From a virus, in IMG/VR virus record IMGVR_UViG_3300005613_000019, positions 33,992-97,991 of that record: DNA of 64,000 nucleotides; one strand, 5' to 3'. Positions 8,508 through 18,556 of this stretch are shown piece by piece (position 1 is the stretch's first letter; each line of letters begins with the position of its first letter). Under the pieces are notes generated by a model. It made no database searches. It had not been told where the DNA came from and worked only from the letters and a program-made list of their open reading frames with translations. A program made the position numbers and the translations under genes.

Positions 8508-10361
8508 CTACCTCACATCAGAACCACCAGGACCAGGACTATCTAATGACATGTCAGAAGGTCCTGTTCCGTCTGCTGAGCCTGGAGGACCAGCCATACC
8601 TGGTTCCGTATCCCCACCAAGACCTCCACCGCTAGAAGGCAACCCAGACGAACCTGGAGGTCTCGCCCCTCCTCCAGCTGTTCCAGGAGGCTTACCCTTT
8701 TGCATGTTCTTCTGCTCAAATTTGCCCTTTAAACCACCTAATTCTTTATTAAGTATATGCTCCCTCTCAGCAAACTCTTTGGCCGATTTAGTAGTCTCTT
8801 CCTTCCAGTCTAACCCAGCTATAGATCCAACACTGTCTAACGATATGTCAAATCCAAAATTCCTTAACTGAGAATATGCAGTCAATAACTCAGAATCTAC
8901 AGCAGGATCTAACTTGTTCCTCCATTTAAGCCTTGGCTTAATATATAGATTAGAATCCTGCTTCTCCTGAGCAGTCCTCTTAACTCTATATCTGTGAGCT
9001 ACCTCAGAGGGTTTTGACTTGGTCCAATCATTTATCTGAATAATAGGTTGAAAAAACTTCGGGAGTATCCAAGTGTTCTCAAAAAACTGACGCATGGACA
9101 AAAGTCTTCGTAAGAAGACTTGCAATCCGCTCTTGGCAGAGGAAAAGGTTGTCTCCCCCGTCATAAAGCTCTTAGATAAGCCTAGAGCTAAGAGCTTTAC
9201 TTGCTCAATCGTGCTGTGCTCTCGTGAGAGAGTCACAGCACGTTCGTTGATTCCTACAGTCTCGAATTGTATACCATAATTATAAATCAACCACGATCCA
9301 GGATCAATTTCACTCTGCATTAGCAGCCTTTGAAGATTAGCTTCAGCCTCTGGGCCTGGAATCCATCCTGAAGCCTGGTCCCCAATTTTGGCCACTCTTA
9401 ACGGGCTAGCAGCACGCCTAAAAGTTTGGATGGTGGAATTATAGACTGCGTCTTCCACCATCCAAATCCTCCACATACGGCTAGCAAGGCTTACACCCCT
9501 TTCATCATAGGGGTGTAATTTCCTCGGAATATATGAACAATTAAGTGGTGAAAGTCTGATTTTTTGTCTTGCTAAAACTTTTGAAACAAATTCAGAAGGA
9601 AGTTTTTGTCTCAACTCCTGAGACTCAGGAGTTGTATCCAACAACATATTTCTAAGATTATCATCTGGTATAAAATAAATAATTGGATCCATATCAATAA
9701 TAGGAGAATCCTGAATATCAATATAATCTGGATCATGAAAACCTATATAAGACCATTTGTTAGTCTTATCATCAAAAAAATTATGAGGGAGAACCTCACC
9801 CGTTACTAAATACTCTTTAACCATACTTTGTAGTTTTTCTAATAGAAAAACATCATCAGCCATGTCTTCAAGTTCGTTTTTAAGAGTTTGGTCACTTTGA
9901 TTTTCAAGAATGATGTCAAATTCTGAAACCATCATTTGAGAGTACATATCAACGGCAGTACCAAAAACTGGATCATACTTATAAAACATTCTCCAATATT
10001 TATTAGCAACTGCTCGATCATGAGGGTAGAATTGTCTTTCAGGAGAATCAAATTCAGGTAAATAGGGTCTTTGTGTATGAAAATTTGAAGATCCATAACC
10101 TCCAGACATAGATGACCCACCAGTAAAAGGAGCAAACACGTCTGCCTTTTTAGATCCTACAGCTAGAGTATGCCCCTCTGGGAGAACTTCTCTAGCCATT
10201 TCTTGTCTAATAGAATCTTGGTTAGATGTAACCAATCTAGGTTGCATAGACTCAGCTCTGGCCCTCATACGATCCCTAAAATCATCCGAAGCACCAATTC
10301 TCGCGTTAGCTATATTTGATCGTTCTCTGGCTAGTTCTTTAACATCTTTTTTATAGGACAT
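8508..10361 (-). CDS. Portal protein
   Basis: 617 residues. The core (about 110-520) has the usual portal pattern: ANKYWRMFYKYDPVFGTAVD, LQSMVKEYLVTGEVLPHNFF, FHDPDYIDI, and the tail-proximal helix region before QVFLRRLLSMRQFFENTWILP. The final 75 residues are Gly/Pro/Ser rich and probably disordered. Twelve copies are expected to form the DNA entry ring and dock the terminase. Position between terminase-side genes and Mu F-like protein agrees. Confidence 0.8.
   Translation of the reverse strand: MSYKKDVKELARERSNIANARIGASDDFRDRMRARAESMQPRLVTSNQDSIRQEMAREVLPEGHTLAVGSKKADVFAPFTGGSSMSGGYGSSNFHTQRPYLPEFDSPERQFYPHDRAVANKYWRMFYKYDPVFGTAVDMYSQMMVSEFDIILENQSDQTLKNELEDMADDVFLLEKLQSMVKEYLVTGEVLPHNFFDDKTNKWSYIGFHDPDYIDIQDSPIIDMDPIIYFIPDDNLRNMLLDTTPESQELRQKLPSEFVSKVLARQKIRLSPLNCSYIPRKLHPYDERGVSLASRMWRIWMVEDAVYNSTIQTFRRAASPLRVAKIGDQASGWIPGPEAEANLQRLLMQSEIDPGSWLIYNYGIQFETVGINERAVTLSREHSTIEQVKLLALGLSKSFMTGETTFSSAKSGLQVFLRRLLSMRQFFENTWILPKFFQPIIQINDWTKSKPSEVAHRYRVKRTAQEKQDSNLYIKPRLKWRNKLDPAVDSELLTAYSQLRNFGFDISLDSVGSIAGLDWKEETTKSAKEFAEREHILNKELGGLKGKFEQKNMQKGKPPGTAGGGARPPGSSGLPSSGGGLGGDTEPGMAGPPGSADGTGPSDMSLDSPGPGGSDVR
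9425..9466. repeat. Hairpin, 14-bp arms, 14-nt loop, intragenic
   Basis: Perfect arms inside the portal gene; smaller hairpins at 9211-9241, 9491-9518 and 9612-9634 in the same gene. Confidence 0.85.
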
Positions 10362-10364
10362 GGT

Positions 10365-10862
10365 TTAGTCTTTCTCAATCATTAAATATATAGAATCAAA
10401 TGACTCTTTAGTCATATTATCAGGAAGGTTCAATTCATTTATTGAAAATAAATGCAATTGAACCTCTGAGTCCCCTATATAATAAAACTCATACCATTTT
10501 TGTTTCTTAAGTTTTACTTCAGCTAACAAGTCTTTATAGTCTTCATTAAAATTTAACAATAATGTTTTGACTTCATCTTCAAAACCCTGCATTATTTGTA
10601 ACTTACCGTTAGCCCTCACATAAGAACCATCTACTTTTACTAAATAAGAGTCTAATAATTCGAGTCTTTTTTGATCATACTGTAAAGATTCTTCAGTAGG
10701 CTCAAGAAAACTATCTCGAATTTGAATCAAATTCTCTACCTCTTTTTTAAGAATTTCAATGTTTTGCTGTATTTTTATATGAACAGCAACAGCGCACTTT
10801 ATTTGTGCGCTGTTGCTGGAAGTGAGGAATTCCAATAATTTTTGAACTTCAAAGTTTTTCAC
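10365..10862 (-). CDS. Hypothetical coiled-coil protein upstream of portal
   Basis: 165 residues, largely helical (KIQQNIEILKKEVENLIQIR; VKTLLLNFNEDYKDLLAEVK). The stop lies 3 bases from the portal start, so it is co-translated with the portal. The C-terminal third has mixed character. No family recognised. A GC-rich perfect 14-bp hairpin (10784-10818) falls near its start and could affect translation. Confidence 0.6.
   Translation of the reverse strand: MKNFEVQKLLEFLTSSNSAQIKCAVAVHIKIQQNIEILKKEVENLIQIRDSFLEPTEESLQYDQKRLELLDSYLVKVDGSYVRANGKLQIMQGFEDEVKTLLLNFNEDYKDLLAEVKLKKQKWYEFYYIGDSEVQLHLFSINELNLPDNMTKESFDSIYLMIEKD
10784..10818. repeat. Hairpin, 14-bp GC-rich arms, 7-nt loop
   Basis: Perfect inverted repeat near the start of the gene at 10365-10862. 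Confidence 0.9.
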
Positions 10863-10930
10863 AGTTTAGGTCTCCTTTTTATTAAAATACCCCTTTTAGT
10901 TCAAAATTAGAGGATTATAATATCCCAGTA

Positions 10931-13900
10931 TTAATCTCTTCTATAACCGTAAATTCTTAAGTCTTCAATTAGACAATTAGATTGATAAGTTTGATTATAA
11001 AATGCTCCAACTTCTAAGCGATCCGTATAAAAAGGCATTTCACAATCAGTATCAGCTACCCCATCTGGAGTTCCATCAATTTCAATATCTAAATTGTCAT
11101 CTTCTAAATAAGTTAAAATAGAATGTTTTACGCCGTCAACTACTACAGTAGTAGAATCCACACTACCAGAAGTTCCGTTAAAAGCAGTAAAAGCTACATA
11201 GTGCTCAGCTGTAGGATTAAGGTATGGTGAAAATCTTTCAGTAGCTGATCCGCCATCATTAATATCTAAAACTCTATGATTATCCGAGGCATCATAAGAA
11301 TCTGATAAAACATTAAAACCTACAGTTCTTCTTTGATTATCTACAATGTTTCCATCAGAACCATCATACTCAAGTTCATCTTTAAGCCTAGTTGCAGCAG
11401 CTGTAGTTGTAGGTACATAGGAAGTGGCGTAACCGAGTCCATTGCACTCAACCTGAAAACCCCACATATAGCCATTGACTGTTACTCCGTCGCCTGCAAA
11501 ATCATCGTCGTTATCTGCATTCGCGATCTTGAATTTGATGGTGTGGGCAGCTGCTGTGCCGGTTACGATTGCAATACATCTGACTGTATCGTTGTATTTG
11601 CCAGGCTCGATATACAGCGCATCAATACCGGCTCCAGGAGTTGCACCAACAACACCGTTGTCAATGTCGAAAAAGGCTTTGCAATCAGCTATTGTTTCAT
11701 CTTCGATGCATATCCAGGTTTTATCACCTTTCTTTGCGTAACAGGAAATAGCAGTTGATGTAGCTGTAAGCGTACATACCTTTGTTATACCGTGTTCGGT
11801 GTCGGTTGAATCTGCAATAATACCGTCCATGGTTGTTTCACCGTTTGGAGCATCAATAGCGTTTAAGTCGAAAGTATCGGCCAAGTTAATAGGCCATTGA
11901 TTTTCGTATACTTTTACATCGTCGAAATCAACAACACCAGAAGAAGAACTAGAACCTATATATATAACTGCCGAGATGGCAATAAGAGTTATGTCAAAGC
12001 CCTGCCAATCTGTAGAAGAAGTACCTGTCCATTGCCCAAACCCACAATAAATATAGGGTAGAGCACCTCCACTAACAGACCTGGCAACTCCAGTAACCCT
12101 ATAAGTTTTGCCAACAGTGCAAACAGTTTGACTCGCATAGAAGGTAGCAGCTGTGGAGGTAATTCTTAAATGTTGGGTACCTTGATATAATGGAGCAGTT
12201 GTATCTTTTGTTAAAACAGAATCAAGTGCTGTCCAATCACCAACCCCAACAGCTTCCATATCGCCGTCTACAATAACGTCGGTTACTGCTGACATATCCT
12301 CAGACTGCAACGCTAGGTTCTCAGCCTCTGGCTCAGGTAAATAACCATACATATCATTAGCTAAAGAATCTTTTCTATGGCACATGCGCAACCATTCAGC
12401 GCCAACTTGGTAAAGTTTACTTGAACCATCAGATTCAATTTTATCTAAATATGCAGGAAAAGTTCTTGTTGCCGTTGTTGGCATATAAGTACCCTTAGCC
12501 AATTGTGGATAAACTCCTGATAATTTTGTAAATCTTTCAGCGGATATTGTTGCCCATTCGGCGGGGCCTGATGCACCGGCTTGATGCCATGAGGCTTTTT
12601 TCCACATTGCGAGGTAGGCGATGTTGGAATTTGTAGGTGTCGATGCCGACACATTAGAACCTATATTAAAAAAACTATTTGTCATATCTCCAACGGAAGA
12701 ACAGTCAATCCCAGAACCAGACACGTTTCCGTTAACGTACCACTTAGCACCATTGGTGGAGGCTTCATCTCTATTACAAAAGACTAATGCATGATACCAT
12801 TTATTATGTGTACCTTGGCTTGGTGCTGCTTGAATTGCTACAGTATTAACACCGTCCCCTATCCTCAAATAATAACTACCAGATCCAGATCCATCGTTAA
12901 CCATAAAATAACCATTTGTTGAAGAAAAACAATCAAAAAGATATTCAATTGTATCTTGTGCTTTCCATATAATTTCAACTACAAAATCTTCTGTACCAAT
13001 TTGGCAAGCAGTGTTAGAGGCATCTTTGTAATAATCAGAAACATTGAACTTCACCGAATCATCATCCGTGCCAAGCAATGGAGAGCCATCATTATAAGTT
13101 GGAGGAGTAGCTACAGCAATCCTTGATAAAGTCTCGCCACCAACTCTAGGCACCCAACCCGTTGCATCAGCGTCTCCACCGTAATACACATAAGATGCAG
13201 TTACTGTGGAACCGTTGATAGTTAAATCGCTGTCAAGGTTTGCTACTCCGGGTTTTGTTGCGCCGGTAGAATCAAAATCAAATAGTCTAAATCTTTGAAA
13301 ACCTTCAAAATCGCCGCTTGGGATTATATCATTATAAATTCTGAGGCTTGAGATTAGGCAAAATGATTGCAATACAGCTGTACTACTTTGACCAACGCTA
13401 ATTCTATCAATATCATCCGGCATATCACAACTTGTATCAGTGGCTCCGTCAACATAATTTCTTGTTGCTGTTAAACTGTTTGTTATAAACCTACTCCTGT
13501 AATGTTGTATTTCTCCGTTTACTGAATCACCAGCATTTGATGAAACGCCAGGATTTCCGCCACTAGCAGCCGTCGCACATGCTGTAACATTCCCACCAAA
13601 ATAAACATAATTAAGAATACTATCAGCAGCTGAACCCCCATCAGACACGGCTAATAAGTGAGAGGTTTTAAGTAAGTCAAAATCTTCATATAAAAAATCA
13701 AGCACAAAAGTACCTTGTTTCTCATTTATATAAGCACCATCATTAGCAACATATCTTAATTGATCTTTAAGTCTAGTAGCTGCTCCAGCATCGGTAATAA
13801 TCTGAGAAGTCATATAATCGTTTTTTTCACACTGAGCGCCCCAAAAATAGGTATTAGTTGTTGCGCCGTCTCCAGAAAAGTCATCATCAGTATCAGCATG

Positions 13901-15376
13901 AGCAGACACAACTCTAAGTGTATGAGCAGCTACAGTTCCAGTAAACCTTATACCAACCCTATAAGAATCATTAAAATAAGGGCCTATTATGTAAGCCTCA
14001 TCAGAACCGGCACCTTTGGTTCCTAAAACACCATTTGTTACGTCAAAATAACAATAACAATTAGCTACAGTTGTATTCTCAATCTTTACCCAGTCTTTAT
14101 TACCAGGTTTAACAAAACAAGAAAACACATAAGTATCAGCGGTTAATGTAGGTCCTATTGAAAACCCATGTTGAGTGTCAGTTGCATCTCCTACAATACC
14201 ATCCATGACTTGTCTTCCGTCTGGACAGTTATCTGCATTAGCGTCTATACTATCACCAGCCGTTATTTTAGCCCAAGTTGTTGAAAAATCTTCTGACTCC
14301 ACAATTAAATTTTCCATTTCAAGCTCGGGAAAATAACCATAAGTATAGTTGGAACCATCATAACGCGAACACATTCTAAGCCACTCAGATCCTACATTAT
14401 ATAGTTTTATATATCCACTTTCATATTTATCCAAATAAGCTTGGTAAGTTCTAGTATTAACACTCGGCATCGCTGTTTCAGATTTATAAAGCTCTGGATA
14501 TTGACCTGTTAATTTTACAAAACGTTCTTTGGCGATTAGAGCCCATTCGGCGGGGCCAGCTGCACCGGCTTGATGCCATGAGGCTTTTTTCCACATTGCG
14601 AGGTAGGCGATGTTTGAGTCAAAAGAGGTTAAACCATTATGAGATGCACCTATTGTAAAATAATCAGCGTTTGCCAAAGTCAAAGCATTGCTGCTGAAAT
14701 CAGCACTATCAGCCAATGCTCCATTGATGTAAAGGTTTGCACCATCTGCTGATGCCTCATCACGATTTACGAAAATTAACACATGATTCCATGTGCCTAA
14801 TGTTGTTGCATCTACCCAAGTGAATCCGCCGCCATCATTTATCACAAAATAAAAAGCACCTGCATTGTTTTGGTACATATAATAGGTACTGCCCTTTGAA
14901 AATAATCTAAGATTACTAGCCGTACCACCGTTCCTACTTTTCCAAATAACTTCAATAACAAAATCTTCTGTGGCAATATTCAACGCATCTGCTGATGCAG
15001 CGCGATAATAATCACTTTCGTGAAACAATACCGAATCATCGTCAGATCCAAGCAATGGAGAGCCATCATTATAAGTTGGAGGAGTAGCTACTGCAACCCT
15101 CGATAAAGTTGCACCCCCAACTTGTGGCACCCAACCCGTTGCATCTGCATCACCTCCATAATACACATAAGAGGCTGTTTCTGTAGAACTATTGATTGTC
15201 AAATCACTGTCAAGGTTTGCTACTCCAGATAAATAAGTAGAAGAACTAGTTTTATGTAACGGACCCCACCAAGTGGTATCATTAACTTTTTTGATATGCC
15301 TATAAGGTATACCATTAATTTTACCAACATTCTGAAGACTTATTCCGTTTATTTTATTAACATCATTGTTAGCCAT
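10931..15376 (-). CDS. Large virion protein with duplicated LamG-type modules
   Basis: 1481 residues. The first 35 contain KINGI-type repeats common at the start of phage fibre or tail proteins. Two long homologous units follow (about residues 49-705 and 709-1350), each with a LamG/concanavalin-like segment (YNDGSPLLGSDDDS, then EDFVIEVIWK and NRDEAS...NG), a WAxI..ERF linker and a CBM-like segment. The duplication includes nearly identical DNA blocks (near 12,560-12,620 and 14,555-14,620). Likely a receptor- or surface-binding fibre/tail protein; the carbohydrate-binding role is inferred from fold type only. Confidence 0.65.
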   Translation of the reverse strand: MANNDVNKINGISLQNVGKINGIPYRHIKKVNDTTWWGPLHKTSSSTYLSGVANLDSDLTINSSTETASYVYYGGDADATGWVPQVGGATLSRVAVATPPTYNDGSPLLGSDDDSVLFHESDYYRAASADALNIATEDFVIEVIWKSRNGGTASNLRLFSKGSTYYMYQNNAGAFYFVINDGGGFTWVDATTLGTWNHVLIFVNRDEASADGANLYINGALADSADFSSNALTLANADYFTIGASHNGLTSFDSNIAYLAMWKKASWHQAGAAGPAEWALIAKERFVKLTGQYPELYKSETAMPSVNTRTYQAYLDKYESGYIKLYNVGSEWLRMCSRYDGSNYTYGYFPELEMENLIVESEDFSTTWAKITAGDSIDANADNCPDGRQVMDGIVGDATDTQHGFSIGPTLTADTYVFSCFVKPGNKDWVKIENTTVANCYCYFDVTNGVLGTKGAGSDEAYIIGPYFNDSYRVGIRFTGTVAAHTLRVVSAHADTDDDFSGDGATTNTYFWGAQCEKNDYMTSQIITDAGAATRLKDQLRYVANDGAYINEKQGTFVLDFLYEDFDLLKTSHLLAVSDGGSAADSILNYVYFGGNVTACATAASGGNPGVSSNAGDSVNGEIQHYRSRFITNSLTATRNYVDGATDTSCDMPDDIDRISVGQSSTAVLQSFCLISSLRIYNDIIPSGDFEGFQRFRLFDFDSTGATKPGVANLDSDLTINGSTVTASYVYYGGDADATGWVPRVGGETLSRIAVATPPTYNDGSPLLGTDDDSVKFNVSDYYKDASNTACQIGTEDFVVEIIWKAQDTIEYLFDCFSSTNGYFMVNDGSGSGSYYLRIGDGVNTVAIQAAPSQGTHNKWYHALVFCNRDEASTNGAKWYVNGNVSGSGIDCSSVGDMTNSFFNIGSNVSASTPTNSNIAYLAMWKKASWHQAGASGPAEWATISAERFTKLSGVYPQLAKGTYMPTTATRTFPAYLDKIESDGSSKLYQVGAEWLRMCHRKDSLANDMYGYLPEPEAENLALQSEDMSAVTDVIVDGDMEAVGVGDWTALDSVLTKDTTAPLYQGTQHLRITSTAATFYASQTVCTVGKTYRVTGVARSVSGGALPYIYCGFGQWTGTSSTDWQGFDITLIAISAVIYIGSSSSSGVVDFDDVKVYENQWPINLADTFDLNAIDAPNGETTMDGIIADSTDTEHGITKVCTLTATSTAISCYAKKGDKTWICIEDETIADCKAFFDIDNGVVGATPGAGIDALYIEPGKYNDTVRCIAIVTGTAAAHTIKFKIANADNDDDFAGDGVTVNGYMWGFQVECNGLGYATSYVPTTTAAATRLKDELEYDGSDGNIVDNQRRTVGFNVLSDSYDASDNHRVLDINDGGSATERFSPYLNPTAEHYVAFTAFNGTSGSVDSTTVVVDGVKHSILTYLEDDNLDIEIDGTPDGVADTDCEMPFYTDRLEVGAFYNQTYQSNCLIEDLRIYGYRRD

Positions 15377-15412
15377 ATTGTATAGCTCCTATAAATCCAC
15401 ACTATCCAAAAA

Positions 15413-16804
15413 TTAAACTATTTCTATAAACAGAGTATTCGGATTAAAATATATTATTGCTGAGGTAATAGCAAAACCTATAGGCTGCATATAATCACCA
15501 ATGCCGGATGGTACAGTTTGAGTAATTCCACCGGCAGTTGTACTAGCGTACAACGTGCCTCCAGGTGTCCAAGCCCAGGAGTCATCTCTCATGACTCCTT
15601 GAAACAGTAAAAGCTTATTAGCGCCAGCACCTGTATCAATAGCCAAAGCCCTACAAGGCATTGTACCTACTGCATCAGCATCACAAGCTTGATAAGTTCC
15701 TGCATTATCCAAATATAAAGCATATCCAAAAGTTGCAGCAGGTCCTACTGTTCCTTCAATTTCAATACCATGCGCAGTAGTATCCGCTAAATTTGTAGAT
15801 AGTGGTATATTAATTCCAGTCCCGTTATATAAAAATATTGATCCAGCAGAAACCAAGCTTATATCACTACCATCCGACTCAATTTCAATAGAATCACCTC
15901 CCAATGAAACAGCACCATCAGAATCTAAATTAAGACTAGTAGTAGTTGCTACGTCTACAGTTGCTGAGTCAACGTCTATTGTTGCACCAGCGTTAGAAAT
16001 ATCAATATCATTAGCACCGTCCCCTGTAAGGGCCAGAATACCTCCGTCAGATTCTACAGTGACAGACGCCCCACCTATAGAGGTGGCGGCGTCTGAATCC
16101 ATTGTAAGGGCTCCAGCTGCGTCCAGATCGAGGGTAGACGTTGTTTCGATGTCTACGACATCGGAATCAACGTCGATTGTTGCACCAGCGTTAGAAATGT
16201 CAATATCGTTAGCACCGTCCCCAGTGATAGCCAGGATACCACCGTCAGCTTCTACAGTGACAGACGCTCCACCTATAGAGGTGGCGGCGTCTGAATCCAC
16301 TGTAAGGGCTCCAGTAGAGTCTAAGTCAAGCGTACCTGAAGTAACCAAATCAATATTTCTAAGGGCAGTTTCTAAGTCAATTGCAGCGTCTGCTTTTCGA
16401 ATAAGTTGAAAATATTCTGCAGACGTATCAATTAATTTAAATCCGTAAGTTGTCCCTGTAACTTGTTCAATATCAATTGTAAAGTCTTGAGTACCTACTA
16501 ATGTATAATATAGACCGCTAGATGAAGGAACAACTCCAGACGAATCAATATATTTCCATTGTCCTATTTGATTTGAAGTAAAAACAGTTCCATCAAGTTT
16601 AGCAATTATCTCACTTGAATCTACCAGATTGCACAGTGTATCAATGAATAATATATCATGTTGAATGTCTGATAAATCTATGTTTACTGTTGTATTTTTA
16701 AGTACGACTACATTATAGCCCTCATCTCCTTCAATAGATAAAGATTTAGGTGTACCCAAAGTATGCGTGTTATTTATAAGAGTTACCGTATGTGATACTG
16801 TCAT
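15413..16804 (-). CDS. Fibre-like protein with beta-repeat core
   Basis: 463 residues. An N-terminal domain (about 1-100) resembles that of the protein at 31492-32871. Residues about 160-300 are near-perfect repeats (SDAATSIGGASVTVE, GDGANDIDISNAGATIDVDS) typical of a beta-helical shaft. The last 90 residues (TMPCRALAIDTG ... GDYMQPIGFA) are shared with the C-terminus of the protein at 19086-20525. Suggests a trimeric fibre or decoration protein with interchangeable end domains. Confidence 0.6.
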   Translation of the reverse strand: MTVSHTVTLINNTHTLGTPKSLSIEGDEGYNVVVLKNTTVNIDLSDIQHDILFIDTLCNLVDSSEIIAKLDGTVFTSNQIGQWKYIDSSGVVPSSSGLYYTLVGTQDFTIDIEQVTGTTYGFKLIDTSAEYFQLIRKADAAIDLETALRNIDLVTSGTLDLDSTGALTVDSDAATSIGGASVTVEADGGILAITGDGANDIDISNAGATIDVDSDVVDIETTSTLDLDAAGALTMDSDAATSIGGASVTVESDGGILALTGDGANDIDISNAGATIDVDSATVDVATTTSLNLDSDGAVSLGGDSIEIESDGSDISLVSAGSIFLYNGTGINIPLSTNLADTTAHGIEIEGTVGPAATFGYALYLDNAGTYQACDADAVGTMPCRALAIDTGAGANKLLLFQGVMRDDSWAWTPGGTLYASTTAGGITQTVPSGIGDYMQPIGFAITSAIIYFNPNTLFIEIV

Positions 16805-16900
16805 AGCTGCTCCCTCTATGAAAAAATGTATAGTATTACAATCATAGCTAGTTTATCATAAATATATTCGGTAGACTAAAGGCAGGAAAAATATTTTAAG

Positions 16901-17161
16901 TTAAGTCCAAACTTCCCAATCTAGTGCTAATACTTTCAATCTGTATTTTGTACCTTCTTTAAATATAAGCATAGTATCTTCATCATCTATACCTGATGAA
17001 AAAGAAAGAGCAGCTCCAGACTCTGTTAAAACTGTACCTCCACTAACTGAAGAACTAGTTATAGATCTACTACCTGATCCGTCTTGAACAACAGTAACTA
17101 TCCACATACCATCACCTATATTTCCTGTATCTACTATAGTCATAGTATAGTTTACAGTCAT
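16901..17161 (-). CDS. Small virion-type protein
   Basis: 86 residues, all-beta looking (SVSGGTVLTESGAALSFSSG), no domain recognised. Part of the run of fibre or decoration genes. Upstream is only 15 bases from the next gene. Confidence 0.5.
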   Translation of the reverse strand: MTVNYTMTIVDTGNIGDGMWIVTVVQDGSGSRSITSSSVSGGTVLTESGAALSFSSGIDDEDTMLIFKEGTKYRLKVLALDWEVWT

Positions 17162-17176
17162 ATTATTTATACATTA

Positions 17177-18001
17177 CTAACCGTAATGATTAAAACCATC
17201 CCTAATAAGCAAAAAAGAAGTAGAAACAGTTACATTAGTATCATTAACATTCACATTCATACGAGGTATAAAGTCAGTTCCAGCAGTTAGAGGTATTGGA
17301 ATTTCAAATTTTTGTGTAGAAACACTTGTACCGTTTGTTGTAATAGATCCTTCATCAACTAACCTAGAATATTTACCATAATCCCTAACATAAATTCTTA
17401 ATTCAGCGAAATTAGCAACTTTAGTTACTAAGCTAACTCTACTCCACAAAACATACGCAGTATAATTAGCAGGACATGTAAATAAAGCATTAAGGAAATT
17501 ATTTTTACCGTTATTTGCGTAAGCTTTTACATCCGTATCTACATCAGGTTTACCATTAGTAATTCCGTTTATTGCTACAGCTGCAGAGCTGTAGCAATAA
17601 ACGTCTCCAGCAAAGCCTGTACCTACTGACGGAGTTGTAGAAGAATCTTCATTAGTTAAACTAAATACTCTGCACAACGGAGTTGTTAAAGAAGCTGTAG
17701 TTTGACCTGTCAAATTAATATCTTGAACAGTCCAATTTAAATTAGCATCTAATCCTATTATATTAACTGGTTGAGTATCACCATTATCATCACTAGATAT
17801 ACTATCAATTATTGCACTACCGTCATTAGAAAAAGTATAATTAGTATCTCCTAAAGACGCACTTCCATATTCCCAAACATCATGAAACACAGCATCATTA
17901 TCTATAGTTGTTTTACCAAACTGGTTCCAGGTGAAAGCACCTGGAACCAGTCCTCTTGAAACACGATGAATATAACCTGGCTTAAAGGGTAAACCTATCA
18001 T
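17177..18001 (-). CDS. Hypothetical virion protein
   Basis: 274 residues, Asn/Thr/Ser rich beta-type protein (MIGLPFKPGYIHRVSRGLVP...). Its start overlaps the stop of the preceding gene by one base. Probably a head-fibre or tail-associated structural protein, by position. Carries two of the best hairpins in the window: 17566-17603 (17-bp arms) and 17920-17951 (14-bp arms). Confidence 0.55.
   Translation of the reverse strand: MIGLPFKPGYIHRVSRGLVPGAFTWNQFGKTTIDNDAVFHDVWEYGSASLGDTNYTFSNDGSAIIDSISSDDNGDTQPVNIIGLDANLNWTVQDINLTGQTTASLTTPLCRVFSLTNEDSSTTPSVGTGFAGDVYCYSSAAVAINGITNGKPDVDTDVKAYANNGKNNFLNALFTCPANYTAYVLWSRVSLVTKVANFAELRIYVRDYGKYSRLVDEGSITTNGTSVSTQKFEIPIPLTAGTDFIPRMNVNVNDTNVTVSTSFLLIRDGFNHYG
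17566..17603. repeat. Hairpin, 17-bp arms, 4-nt loop, intragenic
   Basis: Perfect inverted repeat in the virion gene at 17177-18001. Confidence 0.9.
17920..17951. repeat. Hairpin, 14-bp arms, 4-nt loop, intragenic
   Basis: Perfect inverted repeat near the start of the same virion gene. Confidence 0.9.
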
Positions 18002-18552
18002 TAAACAAACTCCAATGTTGATCCATTATACAATTCATATTCAAACACAATATGCATTGAAAAATCCAAAGTAGTATTAGTTGTAACATGAAACCTTATA
18101 TAGTTATCAACACCAGATTTACCGTTAACAGTAAAAGGTCTACCCATTTTCTTATCTACAACAGTCTCAAGAACTCTAACTTGATCAGAAGATAACTTAG
18201 AATAAGTTTCAGCTTTTACCTTATCTTTAGTAAATAAAGTACCTACAGATTCACCAGAAAGAGATATACCATCAGCAGTTAAATCTTCACTAAGAGTACC
18301 ATCATAAACTGTTGCATAAACATTAGTACAATTAGATAGATCAGCAGCATCAATTATTATAGCATACTGGTCTAAAATACGAATTGATCCTGTAAATTTA
18401 AAAACATTAAATATTTTAGTTTCATTATTTGCAGTAATATTTACGTCTGAACATAGTTTTCTACCGCAAGTACGATTATACATGTCAGTAATAGAATTAT
18501 CTTCACCTGTAGGTTCTATTATACAATCTGGATAAAGTCCTGGATATCTCAT
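18001..18552 (-). CDS. Hypothetical virion protein
   Basis: 183 residues, starts MRYPGLYPDCIIEPTGEDNS. Beta-rich, ends in VFEYELYNGSTLEFV. No known domain; belongs to the same co-transcribed structural set. Confidence 0.5.
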   Translation of the reverse strand: MRYPGLYPDCIIEPTGEDNSITDMYNRTCGRKLCSDVNITANNETKIFNVFKFTGSIRILDQYAIIIDAADLSNCTNVYATVYDGTLSEDLTADGISLSGESVGTLFTKDKVKAETYSKLSSDQVRVLETVVDKKMGRPFTVNGKSGVDNYIRFHVTTNTTLDFSMHIVFEYELYNGSTLEFV

Positions 18553-18556
18553 AATA

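Noticed and set aside
11333-11758. Plus-strand frames opposite the LamG-type gene
   Set aside because: Shadows of the large minus-strand gene.
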